Assembly: GCF_000143415.4 (NCBI RefSeq)
Contig: NW_003314261.1
Span: 5,396,199 to 5,460,198 of the forward strand
From: Selaginella moellendorffii
Lineage: Eukaryota; Streptophyta; Lycopodiopsida; Selaginellales; Selaginellaceae
Reading direction: 5' to 3'
DNA: 64,000 bases
Shown here: piece by piece, positions 12,101-24,235 of the stretch
Numbering within the stretch: the first letter of the stretch is position 1
How the letters are laid out: each line of letters opens with the position of its first letter
Position numbers and translations under genes: made by a program
Notes under the pieces: generated by a model
Databases searched by the model: none
Seen by the model: the letters and a program-made list of their open reading frames with translations, nothing else
What the model was told of the DNA's origin: nothing

Positions 12101-12621
12101 GAAGACATGAGCTGCGTCACCGAGTAAGGATACGAGTACTTCGCAAGCTTTTCTCTGTTCTCCGTGAACCTCGCGGTCTCGGCGTGATACCCCTTGTTTG
12201 TGGCGTGATCGCCACCATAGTCCCCAGCAAGTGCATTGAACAGCGGGCTCTCTTTGGCGCTTCTCTTGAGTAGATAATTCCTTCGATCCCCTCTAGAACT
12301 AGCTGGAGTGGACTGCGTTCCAGTCGGCTCAAACGATTCATCCTTTCCCAAATCCTGGCTCGACGAGGCCGATTCTTCCTGCTGCTGCTGCTGCTGCTGC
12401 TGCTCCAGATTTTGCTTGATCTTGGCCAGATTGAGCGTCGGGAGGGCCTGCGACCGGAATTCGTTGCTCCTCTTGAGACCGCCAGACTTTGGAGCCGCAG
12501 GCAGCCCTACCTTGGACGATCCCAGCGACGGCCTCCTCATCCCACGCCGAGGAGTGCCAAGAACATCGTGCTGCGACCAGGAAGAGAAGTAATCCAGCTT
12601 CGTGCCGTTGTCGGTCCTCAT
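9151..12621 (-). CDS. DYRK-family dual-specificity protein kinase
   Basis: Fourteen exons in continuous phase: 12621-11684, 11626-11505, 11441-11389, 11318-11241, 11158-11101, 11046-10912, 10853-10630, 10504-10192, 10133-10083, 10018-9953, 9892-9776, 9722-9532, 9475-9414 and 9337-9151. They give about 864 aa. The N-terminal ~500 residues are low-complexity, with a Gln run. A DYRK-homology-like stretch ([19 protein letters not shown]) and [21 protein letters not shown] precede the kinase. Kinase motifs are [38 protein letters not shown], and an activation loop [16 protein letters not shown] whose YxY pair is the DYRK autophosphorylation signature. [19 protein letters not shown] and a CMGC-type insert follow. 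DYRKs autophosphorylate on Tyr and then act on Ser/Thr. The start is uncertain: the frame stays open upstream to about 12770 without an ATG, so an upstream first exon is possible. Confidence 0.9.
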
Positions 12622-13334
12622 TCTAGCGCTCACATTTCCCGGGAAGGAGCCAAGGATCGCGTTGGCACTCACCAGAACAGCGCAATCGCGAGCAGCGACG
12701 TGCGCGCATTGGATTCCATCCGAAAATCTCTCGCATTCCTCGATCGGTGAGATCGTTCGCCCTAAGCTCGTTGTCAGTTAGGGCAACTGATCGAGGGGTG
12801 ACACGTAACAAACGAACAGCATATTCTCCGTTATTATGTGAAGATTCCATTTACAAACTATTTAGAAGCCATGCTCCTGAATCCAAATCTCTCGAAGACA
12901 ACGAATTCCAACTCCCACGATCAAAGCTATCATCAAACTGTCCCAAAATGAGATTGCGTAATAGCAAAGAACAAGAATTCCAAAACTATACGATACAAAC
13001 AAAATAGACCGACAGCGTACGCGATATTGGAGCACTCATAAATACAAAGCACAAAGATACAGTATAGAAAACGTAGAACTTTAGTAGCAGTAACAAACAA
13101 AACTAATATACAGCCACAAGTACCTTTCCAAGTTTCTTCTTCTCCAAACTCGAGAGAGAGAGAGCTGGAAAGGTCAGGAGCTTGCGTGCCATAAGAACAA
13201 CAAACATGAAGAAAACAAAGAAAGAGAAGCAAAGAAAGCACGAACATAGAAGCGACAGTACCAAAATTAAGATATGCGTCGTCGTCTCATCTCTTTCGCT
13301 TTGTCCCGGTTCCTTGCGAGCCACTTTTCGTGCT
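12622..13334. other. 5' region of the DYRK gene and 3' flank of the ARF gene
   Basis: No separate gene was found. On the minus strand a short upstream frame starts with ATG at 12719 and stops after 16 codons at a donor-like TGGTGAGT. The sequence just upstream of the DYRK start could therefore be leader with an upstream ORF, or a 5' splice site. The half nearest the ARF is presumably its 3' UTR. Confidence 0.4.
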
Positions 13335-15960
13335 TCACCACGACTGCGCGGAGCGCGACTCGGTGCTGCTGCTTGGCACCGCCAGGATCGTCAGCCGCCT
13401 CACGGATTTCACAAAGTTCCTGCGTAAGCAACCACGTCAAGAACTTGAAAGATCCAGGAGCTCAATCCAGGAAAACGTACCCGTATGGCTCGCCACCGAT
13501 GTAGATAGTGGATCCCTCGAGGTCCCTGTAGACCACTCGGCCGGAGAGCTTGGACTTGTCCATGGTAAACATGGAGGCCAGCCGGTCGTAGAGCTCCTCG
13601 TAGTTCCCAAACAGAGACAAGTCCAGTGTCCGGCCGACCTCTTCTTTCTCGAAGAAGATCTTGCAGTGGATGACGCCGTCATCGTCCGGGTCCGCGCCGG
13701 AGTGCTCTTTCATCCACTTGGAGCTGCCCGATTCATTGGTGACGCCTGAGTCCGGGCTCTCCCCCTGGCACAGGCGCAAGCTTGTGCTGGTTACGTTGGT
13801 GAACAGCTTGTGAGTCATGTCCGTCGTGTTGTTGGTGACGTTGCCACTGCTGGCGTTTTTGTTGCCGAGATTATTGTTGATGATGTTGTTGTCAGCCTGA
13901 CCGTCTTCGAAAGACGAGTTCGAGCTGGGTTGAGCCTGAGAGGTACTCTCCTTGTACTGGTGAGAAGTCCCCTCTGATGAGCATCCACCACTCACACCCG
14001 AGTTCTGTTGCTGCTGCAGCTGCTGCTCTTCCGGATTGTAGTTCGGATCAATCGACTTCCCAAAGAGAAGAAACGTTGCAGTTCGTTTCGTCCCGGACTT
14101 CGGTGCAACCGAAGGTGGTGCGGTGGACTCGCTTTGAGTTGCTGCTGCTGGAGTTCCATAAGCCGAACGACCAGTGTTGGTGGCGTTGATGATGTTTGCC
14201 TGCTGCAACTGGAAATAGTCGTGCGGAGTAGTGGTAGTAGTAGCGAAGTTGTTTAGCCTCAAGTCGGTGGTGGCACCACGGCTAGTCATGGAATGATCTA
14301 GCGGGTAAGCTCCATCCAAAAACAACCCAGCTACACGCTGCTTAGGCTGAAACTCCGACAATGTCAGCCCGTAAAATCTCTCTTGCCTGGCTCCCTGCAT
14401 GCCTGCAGGAACTTCCTCTGAAAGACTTTGCCATGGATTCATCTGCCCCAAGACGTTGTTAGCAAGTGCGGCCATTGGCAGCCCCATGAAGCCGCCTTGG
14501 CTTTCTCCAAACTGAAGGTCAAGGGGACGGATCTTCTTCCGCGGTAGTGAAAATGGCGGTAACTGCATCGGCAGTGTTGAAACGAGCTCGACTTGCCAAG
14601 GACTCACTCGGTTCACCCCTTGCAACAAGTCCGGCTCATCCCAAGACACCTGTAAAGAACAGTAATATCGTAAGTATATCGAAAGGATAAGCGCTAGTAA
14701 GCTTACCTGCAGTATACGCCATGGAGAAGACGGCCAGCGAATGGGATCAGCGGGCTGCACAGCAGATATGGTTCCCATAAACCAACTGATTCGTGACGAG
14801 TCTTCGGTCTCGAAGGCCATCTTGAATCTCATGCCCGGGTACCAGCTATGCTCCAGAGATGCCTTCACCACACTGGCCCTCACGCAAAACTCCGCTGTGC
14901 TAGCCCGAGGATAGTACACAACTTCAAACGCCTGACCAGCAGCAGCCAGTGAAGCAGCTTCCAAAACGGACTTTGACGTCACCCTTGCTCGGTTCCTCGC
15001 AAAACTGGCACCACTAGTACCAGATCCATTTCCAGACAGGAGCTCAGAGTATCCACTCTCCGACTTGATTTCCCAGCGTGACGAATTCTGCGGAAGTGAC
15101 CTCTGACCAGGCGAAGAGTGCCATGAAATCCCTGAGTCGCCATTCCCAGGCCCGCGCATGGACCTTCGAACACCGACACAGAGTTCCCCGCTGGCGCTCC
15201 GGAGGAAAACTATAGCATCCCCAGCAACAAGCTTCTTCTGATTCACAAAAGTGCTCCAACCCGTTGTCAGCAAGTGCCGGCGAGGAGTGCCCCTGTAGAT
15301 ATGGCGGAACTTCCAGATTTCACCGTGCACGTCCTTGGCAAGAACAGTCTGGACTGGCGGATCGATGGAGTAGTCCAGGCGTGGAAAGATGGTCTCCGCA
15401 CAGTACCGGGGAACAGAAAAGCCCCCACCGTTGTTGGCATCGCTCTGAGTGAGCGTCTTCGCGAAAGAGGCCGGCTTCTCCACAACAGTCGGGCTGGACA
15501 CAAGCTCCTCGTCGTCACCCATCCTCGTACCAAACAGCGGAGCCGGGGCAACTTCCGGCTGGAGCTTCATCTTTGCGTACACCTCGTCGGTCTCGGCGTC
15601 GGCCAAGAAGTCCACGGATATGACCCGGCACAGAATTGTCCCCCCAGATCGTGGAAAGTCGGGAATTGCCGCGGCCTGTTCACCATGTCCCTGTGGGAAG
15701 TAAATCACCTTCGCTCCAACTGGAGGTAGCTGTACCATTCCACCGGCACAGGCATGCCACAGCTGAGAGTCGAGTCCCTTCTTGGGCTGATCCGAGTGAG
15801 CCTTGTTGGCGCTGTTGCTGGGGTCGGACGAAGCCATGTGAGACCTCATCATGTTGAGCGCAGTCGCGGCAGCTAGTGACTTGTGTTGAGCGGGCAGTCC
15901 CCGCTGCAAGGCAGGAGCATGCAGAGGGGGAGCAATTTTGGCCGTTTGTACGCAAACCAT
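13335..15960 (-). CDS. Auxin response factor, class C (ARF10/16-type)
   Basis: Three exons: 15960-14707, 14649-13481 and 13419-13335, giving about 835 aa. The B3 DNA-binding domain is preceded by LDSQLWHACAGGMVQLP and includes NGGGFSVPRYCAETIFPRLDY and RGTPRRHLLTTGWSTFVNQKKL, as in ARF10/16. An ARF/auxiliary domain follows (VYYPRASTAEFCVRASVV, WYPGMRFKMAFETEDSS, WRILQVSWDEPD). The middle region is long, with Gln, Ser and Asn runs. The C-terminal PB1 domain has the invariant Lys face (HCKIFFEKEEVGRTLDLS) and the acidic face (YRDLEGSTIYIGGEPYG), finishing NFVKSVRRLTIL in exon 3. Class-C ARFs are nuclear, mostly repressive regulators of auxin genes. A miR160-like target lies in exon 2. The first in-frame ATG is at 15960; the next candidates begin MMRSH, and the open frame further upstream uses only TTG. 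The 57-nt first intron is in frame and stop-free. Confidence 0.93.
14384..14404 (-). promoter_or_regulatory. miR160 target site in ARF mRNA
   Basis: Read on the plus strand, these 21 bases equal mature plant miR160 except at miRNA position 15 (a G:U wobble in the duplex) and the last base. The mRNA on the minus strand is therefore almost fully complementary, including the cleavage positions 10-11. The codons spell GMQGARQERF, the place where miR160 sites sit in ARF10/16/17 genes. The microRNA sequence is from memory; the pairing was compared by eye. Confidence 0.9.
14650..14706 (-). other. 57-nt in-frame, stop-free intron in the ARF gene
   Basis: GTAAGC donor and TTTACAG acceptor bracket 57 nt that translate without a stop into 19 hydrophobic residues (VSLLALILSIYLRYYCSLQ). 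Removal restores the family block WRILQ-VSWDEPD, which supports splicing. Retention would insert a hydrophobic segment in the auxiliary domain without breaking the frame. Confidence 0.8.
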
Positions 15961-18607
15961 AAGAATGCCACCACCGCCCCGGCTCTGCCAAAATGCAGAC
16001 AAAAGAAGATCTGTGAGATAAAAACACCATCAAGGTCCACCTAATTCATGAAGACGAAGGAAGTTTAGAAAGAAGGGGGGAAAAAAACCACCAAGACAGG
16101 CAAGCCAAAGCAAAGAAAGCAAGAAGAAGTATGAAGAACTCATGACTCGTACCAAGAGCGAGAGGCAAGAGCACTGACCTTTACAAGTGAAAAAGAGGCT
16201 CGCTGTGAATGTAGACCGCAACTTGACCCTTTACAAAGAGCCCTTTCAATGAATGCGAGCACCACTAGCGATCAGACACGAGCACGAGGAAGAGGCCGTT
16301 GTTGGGCTGCCTCTCGGGAATAATCTCGTCCGACCCACAAAGCTGTGACGCTGCTCGCTGGCCAAACTTTCCTTCTTTTGCTACTTGGAGCTCTCGCTCA
16401 CGGGCCCTCACCGATGACCCAGCTGGGAGCCATCCGTGAGCTCGCAATGGGAAAATGTTTCAATCCATGTATCTTGGAATAAAACGTCCGATTCTACTGC
16501 AGACCAGACCAACAACAACAAAAAAACATGAGAAGGGAAAGAAAAAAAAAACCTTTAAAAACTAAAGAAAAAGAACAAAGGAATCAAAGCACGAATCACT
16601 CGGTAGCTAGAGTTAGATAAACCAGCCTCGAGGAAGAAAAGGGGGAGAAGTTTTAACACGAAGAAGAGAGGGCTTCCACTGGAAATCCAAGCAAAGCAAC
16701 CACTAAACCTAGAAGATTGGGACCACACAAAAACAATAACGCCACAAGAACACGCACACAGCTTTTCCCGGATGCATGCATCTCAACAAACGGTCATCAA
16801 TCCATCCATTCCTCCATTCCACTCACACAGGACGAATGATCTGGACAGAAATTTCAGAGTGAACCTGATGCATCCGGCCGCCGATGCGTGTGATTTTCCT
16901 CCCAATTCCTCCGGCGCCGCCGCCGCCGCTGCTGCCGATGGATCGAAATATCGGTCCTGCGCCGATCTTTCACCTCTCGCCCGCGAATGTGGCAGCGCCG
17001 CAGCTCAGATCGATCCAAAAGAGGGAAGAACAGGAGAAGAAAAGAGGGGGAAAGAAAAAAGAGGAAAAAAACTGGCCCCGACAGACCGCCTCGCGCTTCA
17101 CATCTCCGACACGGACACACGCACCACACCCAAACTCGCGAAATGCAAACCCTTAACTGCCACTAAGTTAGGGCACGTTGCTTAAGCCGGAGCGCCAGCT
17201 ATGGCGGAGGCCCCTCTCTCCCATCTCCACATCTCCTCCCCCCAGAGGGGGAGCGCGTTTTTGGTGCGGCACGAGTTTCGGCCATGGCCCAAGACCGCAG
17301 GGACCGAGCTGTCGTACACCAAATGTTGGGCCGGGCAGTAATGCCTGCCCGCTGCCCGCCCTGCCCGTGCCGGCCACCCAGTCGGTATTGACCGGCGCGT
17401 GTCGGTAAGAATTGTTCCGCGATTAATGAAAGAGCGTTATTAAAAGAAGATGATCGTATGTATGTATCCGCGAATCACTACCCGGTCTTTGTTAGGAGCG
17501 GATATAAAACCCTAAAAACGAGAGAAAGAATGTGCAACATTTCTTTTCGATGGTGGCGAGACACAATGTGTGCGCGTGGGGTGTGCGGTGCCTTGAATGA
17601 CAGACCTAACAATTCGCTCCAGATGATAATTTAGTCCCACCGATGAGATCACACTCATTTGTTTGAGAGGTTTTATATCATTGTCTTGTGCCTCCACTCC
17701 TTTTGATGCACAATTTCAAAGTCTATACTACAGCGCATGTGGTCATCCGCCCCTCTTATGATTAGCATAAGGCACCGAGTAAACAATACTAGTTTAATCT
17801 AATCTGTTGGCCGGTCCTCCGCCGATTAGACAAGGCAACACGCCAGGCCCTTTGATAGAAAACGAACATATACTTCCGGGCTTGGGTGGACAGCGGTTAC
17901 ACAAAAGGTCACTTCTATATTACGCCAAAGTTCCCTCACGTTGATAATGATAGGACTTTGTATGATAGTAAAAATTAAAATAAAGGCAAAGAACAAGATC
18001 GGCTGTTTCAAACGTGTGGTTCCGGGTTCGAGCCCACATCACGACAGTATACCCCACGAAGAATATTCGCACGTCAGTTTGCCGCCCCCAACCTTTCATC
18101 CCTTGGACGAAGATGCGGCAATTTTTTAAACTTGAAAGTCTGGGTATATGCAAGTTTATGCTCTTCTTGCGTGCCCGAAAAGAGTGGGCTCGTCATCCGA
18201 CAGGGGCTGCCCGTCGACCGACCGGGCAGCAATAGACAACTCAAATGGGGCTAGTGTTTGAGCCTTTCACATTCTGTTGCGGGCGATCCATGCCGTTGGT
18301 GGGGCACTGGTGACTGGGCGCGATCGATATCGTCCATTTCCATGTGCTGCGCGGTCCGGTGCTCGATTCCCGTGGGCCCGCTGTGGAGAGCCTAACTAGG
18401 CCTATCATTTCTTTTCGCCATGTTCGGAACAACAGACATCCACTCCACTGTCTTTTTACATGTTGCTAACGTGTTGTTGTTGTGCTACGAAAAGAAAGAT
18501 GCGCGATGGAAGAGGTGCACTGAGAGGATTCGAACTGCAGACCTCTAGAAGAATCCGGGAGCATATTTCGGGCCTTAAACCCTAGACCGCATTCGCATTC
18601 TAGGGCA
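15961..18607. other. Intergenic region between divergent ARF and EFL1 genes
   Basis: The ARF-proximal ~900 bp, rich in purine tracts, is probably its promoter and leader. The EFL1 side begins close to 18560. Between them, 17170-18560 holds short GC-rich palindromic pieces (for example CTGCCCG/CGGGCAG arms near 18207-18228) and three RNA-polymerase-III B-box-like strings: GGTTCGAGCCC near 18025, GCTCGATTCCC near 18360, and the reverse complement of GTTCGAATCC near 18525. No intact tRNA fold could be drawn, so decayed SINE-like or tRNA-related debris is the best guess. No protein-coding gene was found. Confidence 0.4.
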
Positions 18608-21600
18608 ATGGAGAGGGAGACGGCGAGGACGCGAAATATTTGCATTCTCGCGCACGTCGATCACGGCAAGACCACCCTCGCGGATCATCTCATCGCCGGC
18701 GCTGGAGGCGGTGTCTTGCATCCCAAGCAAGCTGGTAAGCTGCGGTACCTGGATTACAGGGACGATGAGCAGCAGCGCGCCATCACGATGAAGAGCGCCT
18801 CGATTGCGCTTAGATTCCAGGGACATTCCGTCAATCTCATCGATTCTCCCGGCCACATTGATTTCTGCAGCGAGGTTTCCACCGCCGTGAGGCTGAGCGA
18901 TGGGGCGCTGGTCCTTGTGGATGTTTGCGAGGGTGTCCACATTCAAACACACGCGGTTCTTCGCCAGGCCTGGATGGAACAAGTGAAGCCGTGCTTGGTT
19001 CTCAACAAAATGGATCGTCTCATCACCGAGCTCAAATTGACGCCTTTGGAGGCCTACACTCGAATGAAGGTATTTTTTTTCTTTTCCTTCCTCACTGCCT
19101 CGCAGCATCGATCCTTGCATTAACTTCTGGAAGTTAATTTTTTGTTTTTCCGTTCTCATTGCCACTCTCAGGGAATTATCTCCGAAGTGAACAGCATAAT
19201 GAGTGGATTTCGATCTGAGAAGTATTTATCGGATGTGGATTCCATTCTTGCAGGAGCTGAGGAGAAGGCCAACGGACGCGAGCAAGAAGATGGTGATTCT
19301 TTTGACGACTACGACGATAGTGAATCCGAGAAGGATGTTTTCTCTCCGCAGCAGGGAAACGTAGCCTTCTCCAGCGCCGTCGATGGGTGGGCTTTTAGAA
19401 CGTACCAGTTCGCGGAGTTATACCGGGCAAAGCGGGGTTTTAGCCTTGCGTCGCTGAGGAAGTCTCTGTGGGGTGACTTCTACTTCTTACCAAAGGAGGA
19501 GAAAATCGTGGGGAAGAAGGCCGCTGGGAAGCACAAGCCGATGTTCGTCCAGTTCATATTGGAGCCGCTATGGCAAGTTTACAAGGCCTGCATGGAAGGG
19601 AAGCAAGGGATCGAAATGCTTAACAAGGTGGTGGAGAAAATGAAGCTCACCATATCGGTTCGTGAGCTTCAGAACAGGGATCCAAAGATAGTTCTGCAGG
19701 CGGTCATGAGCAAGTGGCTTCCTCTCCACGACAACATCTTGTCAATGGTGCTGGAAGTTCTACCAGATCCGGCCACAGCTCAAGCATACCGCACAACAAC
19801 AATGTACCCCAGAAGGCTTGTTGCTTCTAATACCAGCCAGGACGTAGAAGCTGAGCTTGAAGCCGTGAGAAGGGCCGTGGAGAGTTGTGACGATCGACCA
19901 GAGGCTCCATGCGTGACGTTTGTTTCGAAGATGTTTGCGGTTCCAGTTGAGATGATGCCTCGCGGAGAGGATCTTTTCAAAACAGACTGGAATGCAGGTG
20001 ACATGGATGCATCACACAGGGAATGTTTCTTAGCTTTCGCCAGGGTCTTCAGCGGAGTGATATCAGTGGGACAGCACGTGTTTGTTCTCTCGGCTCTCTA
20101 CGATCCAACTGAGGCGCAGCAAGAAAAAAAGAACCTCCAGGTAGCGAGAGTGGAAGCGCTTTACAGTATGATGGGACGAGGCCTGGAGCCTTGTGACAAA
20201 GCCACTGCCGGCAACGTGGTGGCCATCCGAGGACTCGGCCAGTATATCTTGAAGTCGGCAACACTGTCGTCTACTCAGAACTGTTGGCCTTTCGCTGGCT
20301 TGAACTTCCAGGCTGCTCCAATCGTCCGTGTGGCAGTGGAATCATCGGATCCAGCGAACATGGCTGCGCTCTCGAGAGGCTTAAGACTACTTAACAGAGC
20401 CGATCCTTTCGTGGAAGTGAGCCTCTCCAGCACTGGCGAGCACGTCATCTCCGCGGCTGGGGAAGTTCATTTGGAGCTGTGCATCAAGGATTTGAAAGAG
20501 CGGTTCGCCTGCGTGGAGCTGGAAGTATCTCCGCCTCTAGTGGCATTTCGAGAAACCATAGACGAGAACGCGACCGAGGTTAAGACCGACTATGTGGAAG
20601 TGACTACACCCAACGGCCGATGCACCATACGTGTTCACGTCGCAAGGATGCCGAACGCACTGACTCAGCTGCTGGACGAGAGCTCGGAGCTGCTCAAAAA
20701 CTTGGTGTCCGGCAAGAAGAAGCCGCAGACAGCCATCGAAGGCAAAGCCGATCCGGTTGAAGCACTGAAAGCACGGCTACTAGCAGCTGCGTCCGGTGAT
20801 TCCGAGAAGAAGAAAGGTGACGGAAGTTTTGAGAAGGAACTGAAACGAATCTGGGCTCTTGGCCCGCGAGGAGTGGGACCGAACATCCTTCTCGTCCCGG
20901 ACTACGACCGCCTAGGACGGCCTAAAGGCGGTACATCCATCGACGGTAGCACGTCTACAGCAGAGATACGAGGCTCTCCATACGTGTCGGAGCTACTGGG
21001 CTTCGCTGTAGCTCACAAGCAGAGCACTGATCCAGAGAGCTCGGGTTTACTCTCTGCCGAGGCCGATGGACTGGAAGGCAACATAGTTGCGGGGTTTCAA
21101 CTAGCTACAGGAGCCGGGCCACTGTGCGAGGAGCCTCTATGGGGACTGGTTTTCACGGTAGAAGCTTTCATCTCCGAGGCAAGCACGGCCGAGAGCGCGG
21201 AGAGCCAAAACCAGCCGGGCACTTCGACGTCCTACGGGGTCTTCTCTGGCCAAGTTATCACGGCGGTGAAGGAAGCTTGCCGGGCAGCGGTGCTACACAG
21301 GTACCCGAGGCTCGTGGAAGCGATGTATCTGTGCGAGGTGAGCACCACCTCGCAGTACCTGGGACAGATGTATGGCGTGCTGGCCAAGAGGCGAGCTCGG
21401 GTGCTCAAGGAGGAGATGCGCGAGGGGACGGACATGTTCACGGTGCACGCCTTCATGCCGGTGGCCGAGAGCTTTGGATTCGCGGACGAGCTGAGGAGGA
21501 AGACGTCCGGCGCCGCGAGCCCGCAGCTGATGCTGAGCCACTGGGAGGCGCTGGCGGAGGACCCCTTCTTCGTGCCAAAGACCGAGGAGGAGCTGGAGGA

Positions 21601-21739
21601 GTTTGGGGATGGATCCAGCGTGCCGCAGAACACGGCCAGGAAGCTCATCGATGCGGTGAGGAGGAGGAAAGGGCTGCACGTCGAGGAGAAAGTAGTGCGC
21701 CACGCTACCAAGCAGAGGACGCTGGCCAGGAAAGTTTGA
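18608..21739 (+). CDS. Elongation factor-like GTPase 1 (EFL1/Ria1), 60S ribosome maturation
   Basis: Two exons, 18608-19069 and 19172-21739, giving 1009 aa. GTPase motifs are [20 protein letters not shown] (P-loop), [16 protein letters not shown] (switch I), [12 protein letters not shown] (G3) and NKMDRL (G4), as in the EF-2 family. The acidic insert with [15 protein letters not shown] after the G domain and the family's usual length (about 1000-1100 aa) point to EFL1 rather than EF-2 itself. It lacks the EF-2 diphthamide-loop context. EF-2-like domains II, III, IV and V follow (for example [22 protein letters not shown] and [31 protein letters not shown]). Known role of the family: with SBDS, GTP hydrolysis releases eIF6 from pre-60S particles in the cytoplasm. 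The ATG follows closely on leader sequence, and both exons are in phase 0. Confidence 0.95.
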
Positions 21740-23599
21740 TTGATAGTCACGAGATGCGAGAGAAGAGAGGCTTTTCAAAAGATGGAACCAGATATATTCA
21801 CAATGTTTCCATGCAATCGACGTTAAAATTGTTCTAACTATTTCTTTTCTTTTTTAACTGTCCTGAGGTTATAAACCTCACACTGTTATCCCTCTCTGTA
21901 CGGCCGTAGTAGTTGAGCAAGTGAGCAAAATTCAAGCTTTATCAATATTTCTACATATTTTCCAAAAACTCCATTTCATGGTTACTTGCCTTGCAACAAT
22001 TCTGGTAATGTTTCTATTTCCTAAAATATATTGAAAATAATAGTAATGGTTGTTCTTGTTCAATTAAGTTAAATTTTTCAAAAATAAAATAGAATATTAT
22101 GTGTTAACATAGTATTATGTGGAGCTATATATGTGGTTGATTTATTATAGTGATCATGCTTTTACTACATTATTATTTTAGACATACTTACGATTTTGAT
22201 TACATATTACGAACTATTTATTACAAACACTTTTGTGAAAGACTTCAATATTATTACTTAAATTTCACTTTTTAATTTTAATAGTTTGTTTTTTGTATGT
22301 TAAGTAAAAGATCAAAAGTTTAATACATCATATGAATTTATTATTTCTAATGAGAATAATAAATTTGTTGATTGATCTTTGTATTTAAAAAAGATTAATT
22401 AAAATAAATCAAAGGCAAAAATTCACCTATTTTCTATTTATTTTTCAAGTCTAAAGAAGAATATTATATATTTTAGAAAAGTAGAATTGATGTAAAACTT
22501 GTATAATATATAATGTTATATATTTAAGAATTAAGTTTATTACAAGAAAAAAAAGACAATTCAGTTTATCCATAAATTTTTATATTTTTAAATATATTGA
22601 AATAGTCAAAATTAAAACTATATAGGTTTAGTTCTTGCTGAATAATTTTTAATTTATAAAATATTTTCATAACCAAAATATGTATCAAGATAACATTTAA
22701 TAACAACAAAATAAGTATTTAAAGTCTAAAAACGTCTTTTATTGTTTAAATAATATTAAAAAAATTATCTTATTTTTTATAACCTCTAACTTTATAAATA
22801 TAATGATTTTCTTAATTAATTAAGCACTTTAATTTTATAATTATCACTATAAACATTTTTATGTTTTTAAAAATTTTAAGGAACTAAAACTATTTTGAAG
22901 GAAATATAAATATATCATAGTTATTTTTCTTATTTTTATTTTAATATAATTATATTATCAATCTTTAAATGTTAAATCCCCCTCTTCCTTTGCACAAAAA
23001 TGCTTAGTTTTTTCTTCGAATACAGCTAAAAATATTTAAAATCAAAATTTATATTTCATCCACCAAATGTAAAAAAAAATAAACAATAATTATAAATAAA
23101 TACTCTATTAAAAAAATTAAAAATTTTAAAAGAAAAAGTTTGGCATCAGTGGGGACTTGATCGCGAAAAAGATTCCAGCAAAATAGTTGTGAAAGCAAGA
23201 AATCTGGTAAATATGTCATTTTTTTTCAAATTTTCCAGAACAGTCGACACTAACTTATTTTTTTAGTTTGATTTTTCCAAAAATCAATATTGTTAGTAAG
23301 GACTGAAAATAATGATTCTGGAAACATATGTGAACAGCATATAAAGAATAAAAGAAAAAGTTTATAATAGAACAAACAAACTCAAACTTTAACTATGTGA
23401 AAAAATCTTTAATGATATTCATAACCTCCTATTGATTAATTTGTGTTTTTAATGAGGGTAAAGAGAAAAACTTTTTTTAAAAAAATGACTTTTTTCTCCA
23501 ACAAATTCTTGCAACAACAACATCATCAGTACTAGCTACTGCACAGAGTTGGCAGACAGCACACTAACAATGGCTTTTCCTTGCTTGAACAGTGTTAGG

Positions 23600-24055
23600 G
23601 AAAGTTTGGACTAAAGTGTTGTTACAGATGTCATGAAGTTGGAGACGAGGCAAAGGCCATTTGTCAATCAGCACATAAAGCAAGAAAATTGTCCTTAAGC
23701 AAACGTTGTTAAATTTGAGGATGGTGAATCACATGAATACAAAGGTCTTTATTTTCTTTATATAACATCATATAACACCATGAACTGGTGGATTGTAACA
23801 CACATTTTGTCAGCAAATAAACTTGCTTCCTCAAGCCTTAATTTTGCTAAGTTTGATCAAAGTGTTCATATAGTTTGTGGTTCATCAATCCAAATTTGTG
23901 GGATTGAATCGGTTCTCAATAAAACATTATACTATATTCTCTATGTTCCTCAAGTTTCAATGAATCTTTTTTCAATATCAAAACTCTCCCATGATAGGAT
24001 TTGTGTACAATTTCACTACCAATGATAAAGGTAGCAGTCTCAAAATGAATTTATA
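23600..24055 (+). mobile_element. Decayed Copia (Ty1) gag-protease fragment
   Basis: Around 23630 a degenerate zinc knuckle reads CYRCHEVGDEAKAIC; the usual His is lost. From 23780 a frame encodes NWWIVTHILSANKLASSSL, then VHIVCGSSIQICGIESV, then LYYILYVPQVSMNLFSISKL. These match the Copia pattern in which the retropepsin is followed by GxGxV...LxxVLYVPxLxxNLLSxxKL. A frameshift after VQFHYQ leads to LKMNLYYLL, the usual next block. The Asp-Ser-Gly active site is destroyed. No LTR was found nearby. It is a remnant, not an active element. Confidence 0.7.
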
Positions 24056-24179
24056 TTATCTATTAGGAGCTTGTCATCATGAGAAGGGAAGATGACAAAG
24101 CTACTAATAAAATGCTAAATAAATTGAGAATAAAAAATGAATTTGTGTTGAATATTCAAAGTTCATAAAACACTTTTTA

Positions 24180-24182
<3 letters not shown>

Positions 24183-24234
<52 letters not shown>
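24183..24234. repeat. (TA)n microsatellite
   Basis: About 26 uninterrupted TA units directly downstream of the Copia remnant. Confidence 0.97.

Positions 24235-24235
<1 letters not shown>

Noticed and set aside
15961-16002. Upstream extension of the ARF start at 16002
   Set aside because: The extended frame starts with TTG; the first ATG is at 15960.
18010-18050. Possible tRNA on the plus strand around GGGTTCGAGCCC
   Set aside because: Only a B-box-like hairpin is present; no A box or acceptor stem.
18500-18560. Possible tRNA on the minus strand ending GTTCGAATCCTCTCAG
   Set aside because: The T-stem does not pair, and no D-arm or anticodon arm can be drawn; at most a fragment.
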